From: DATKCJ01 sp035513275
GTDB lineage: Bacteria; Verrucomicrobiota; Verrucomicrobiia; Opitutales; Opitutaceae
Length of the DNA stretch: 6,342 nt
Direction of reading: 5' to 3'
NCBI GenBank assembly: GCA_035513275.1
Contig: DATKCJ010000092.1
Coordinates: 1-6,342, forward strand
The notes beneath the pieces were generated by a model, which did not search any database, was not told the origin of the DNA, and was given only the letters and a program-made list of their open reading frames with translations. Below are positions 5,070 to 6,342 of this stretch, one piece after another (the stretch's first letter is position 1; every line of letters starts with the position of its first letter). The translations under genes were made by a program, and so were the position numbers.

Positions 5070-6164
5070 ATGAAGGTTCCGTTTCTCGATCTCTCGCTCC
5101 AACACAAGCCGCTTCGTGAGGAGATCCTCGCGGCGTGGGCTTCGACGCTCGATGGCAATCGATTCAGCCTCGGTCGCGACGTGGAGGATTTCGAACGCGC
5201 GTTCGCCGCTGTGTGCGGCGCACCCGAGGCAGTCGGATGCAACAATCGCACCTCCGCGCTTCACCTCGCGGCGCTCGCGCTCGGGCTCGGCGCCGGAGAC
5301 GAGATCGTCGTGCCGGCGTTCACGTTCATCGCGACTGCATGGACTGCCACTTACGTCGGAGCGAAGCCGGTATTTGCCGATGTCGACCGGAGCAACTATT
5401 GTCTGACGGCAGATTCGATCCGCGCGGTGCTCACGCCGCGCACCAAGGCGATCGTCGTCGTGCATCTGTTCGGCCAACCCGCGCCGATGGACGAGATCCT
5501 TGCGCTCGCGAGCGAGAAGAGCCTCGCGGTGATCGAGGACTGTGCACAGGCGCACCTCGCGAAGTATCGCGACCGGCCGGTCGGGATGATGGGTGACGCG
5601 GGGACGTTCAGTTTTTATCCGACGAAAAATCTCGGAGGCACAGGGGAGGGTGGTGCGCTGATTTCGAAGTGGCCTGAATTCCTGAAGATGGCGCGCGTGT
5701 TGCGCGTGCACGGCTCGGAGCGGCGATATTACCACGATCACGTCGGCTACAACTACCGCATGGAGGGCCTGCAGGCCGCGGCGCTCTCGGTGAAGCTCAA
5801 GCACCTCACGCGTTGGACCGAGGGTCGTCGCAAAGTCGCGCGCCGCTACCTCGCAGGGATCAAGCTCGCGGATGTGCGCCTGCCGTCGGTGCCCGAGTCG
5901 GGCGAGTCGGTCTACCACCAATTCACGTTTACGCATCCGCGACGCGACGCGCTGCGCGAGCATCTCACGAAAGCAGAGATCAGCACCGACCTGATCTACC
6001 CGATGCCGCTGCATCTGCAGCCGTGCTACGCGGCACTCGGCTACGCGCCAGGATCAATTCCAGTCGCCGAGGACCTCGCGAAGACGTGCCTCAGCCTGCC
6101 GGTATTTCCGGAACTCACCGACGCGCAGGTCGACCACGTCATCGCGACGATCAATTCGTTCTGA
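5070..6164 (+). CDS. DegT/DnrJ/EryC1/StrS-family PLP-dependent sugar aminotransferase
   Basis: Complete at 364 residues, the normal family length. Members transfer an amino group, usually from glutamate, to a keto group on a nucleotide-linked sugar in the cytoplasm, feeding O-antigen, capsule or glycosylation pathways. Landmarks: the N-terminal VPFLDL; GAGDEIVVPAFTFIATAWT (roughly 74-92); IEDCAQAH with Asp157 (pairs with the PLP pyridine nitrogen) and Gln160; FSFYPTKNLGGTGEGG with Lys186, the Schiff-base lysine; and HGSERRYYHDHVGYNYRMEG, typical of the sugar-binding region. The C-terminal HLQPCYAALGY and LSLPVFPELTDAQVDHV are also typical. The usual N/S-G-T phosphate-loop motif reads N-N-R-T (CNNRTSALHLA), an unusual substitution. 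The HG..RRYYH..VGYNYRMEGLQ pattern leans toward 3-keto-sugar aminotransferases of the WbpE/FdtB kind, but the substrate cannot be fixed without pathway neighbours; none are in view. It is probably transcribed alone and is followed by a palindromic element. Confidence 0.95.
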   Translation: MKVPFLDLSLQHKPLREEILAAWASTLDGNRFSLGRDVEDFERAFAAVCGAPEAVGCNNRTSALHLAALALGLGAGDEIVVPAFTFIATAWTATYVGAKPVFADVDRSNYCLTADSIRAVLTPRTKAIVVVHLFGQPAPMDEILALASEKSLAVIEDCAQAHLAKYRDRPVGMMGDAGTFSFYPTKNLGGTGEGGALISKWPEFLKMARVLRVHGSERRYYHDHVGYNYRMEGLQAAALSVKLKHLTRWTEGRRKVARRYLAGIKLADVRLPSVPESGESVYHQFTFTHPRRDALREHLTKAEISTDLIYPMPLHLQPCYAALGYAPGSIPVAEDLAKTCLSLPVFPELTDAQVDHVIATINSF

Positions 6165-6185
6165 GAAGGCTGAGAGTAGGTTTTC

Positions 6186-6247
6186 GTAGGACTACCGCAT
6201 GCGGCATGCCTGACCGTCTAATGGCGCGGCGCAAGCGCCGGCCCTAC
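6186..6247. repeat. GTAGG...CCTAC-bounded palindromic stretch, element C
   Basis: GTAGG 6186-6190 pairs with CCTAC 6243-6247. A second GTAGG stands just upstream at 6176-6180. Inside lie the perfect palindromes CCGCATGCGG (6195-6204) and GGCATGCC (6203-6210), and the hairpin CGGCG-caag-CGCCG (6227-6240). The plan, a short GTAG/CTAC outer arm around inner hairpins, recalls element B, but the interior sequence differs and the left hairpin is weak. It starts 21 bases after the aminotransferase stop and could help end that transcript, though no T-run follows the stem. Confidence 0.45.
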
Positions 6248-6342
6248 ACGGTGAGAGGGGCGCGAATGCAATCTATGCTCGTCCGGATAATCCGCGGGCA
6301 ATCCTCTTCCCGAGCGCTATCGCTCACCCGAAGTTCCTCCAA
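6248..6342. other. Intergenic tail with no convincing gene, possible decayed repeat
   Basis: No recognisable coding sequence is seen. A frame from ATG 6266, preceded by GAGAGGGG, runs to the edge, but its 25 residues (mostly Ser and Arg) look unlike protein. The minus strand is also open from the right edge to a TAG around 6245-6247. A 5-bp hairpin GAGCG-ctat-CGCTC sits at 6312-6325. The minus-strand reading of 6269-6296 starts CGCGGATTA and ends GATTG, recalling a dispersed repeat (see findings). Confidence 0.3.

Noticed and set aside
5037..6014. A 325-codon minus-strand open frame.
   Set aside because: It lies opposite the well-conserved aminotransferase and is rich in Arg and His with no recognisable motif, a typical shadow in high-GC DNA.
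6266..6342. ATG 6266 with an upstream purine run as the start of a new gene.
   Set aside because: Only 25 codons are visible, the residues are mostly Ser/Arg, and the region overlaps a suspected repeat.

Overview
The window is high-GC bacterial DNA on a chromosome-like stretch. All protein genes lie on the + strand. It holds housekeeping metabolism (aspartate-semialdehyde dehydrogenase, two heme-pathway genes, a valine tRNA), a possible sigma-factor signalling cassette, and a nucleotide-sugar aminotransferase. Two palindromic intergenic elements, one opening TTGGAGTGCGG and the other built from GGTCTTTGACC / GGTCAAAGACC arms, look like repeats I remember from Verrucomicrobiota genomes. A member of that phylum is therefore my best guess for the host. 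That assignment rests on memory of repeat families and general protein flavour, not on a search.

Layout. Positions 1-483 are the C-terminal half of asd, cut by the left edge. Positions 484-906 are an intergenic region organised around a tRNA-Val(UAC) gene at 687-760. A cruciform-type repeat lies upstream of the tRNA, and a perfect hairpin plus a second cruciform-type repeat lie just downstream. Positions 907-2567 are hemC and hemD, overlapping by four bases (ATGA), so probably one translationally coupled unit. They catalyse consecutive steps from porphobilinogen to uroporphyrinogen III.

Positions 2676-5004 hold three genes that read as one unit: an ECF-type sigma factor, a small single-pass membrane protein whose start overlaps the sigma stop (TGATG), and a 489-residue exported protein of unknown function. 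The order and coupling suggest sigma factor / membrane-bound regulator / envelope partner or target. Only the sigma factor is recognised with confidence; the anti-sigma role is inferred. The exported gene is clearly less GC-rich in its 3' half than the flanking housekeeping genes.

Positions 5070-6164 encode a complete DegT/DnrJ/EryC1/StrS-family sugar aminotransferase, probably for making an amino sugar for surface glycans. Positions 6165-6342 carry no convincing gene. They contain another GTAGG...CCTAC-bounded palindromic stretch and a tail that may be a decayed repeat.

No CRISPR array, integrase, transposase gene or phage gene was seen. The two items most worth following up are the sigma / membrane protein / exported protein cassette and the foldable repeats packed around the valine tRNA.
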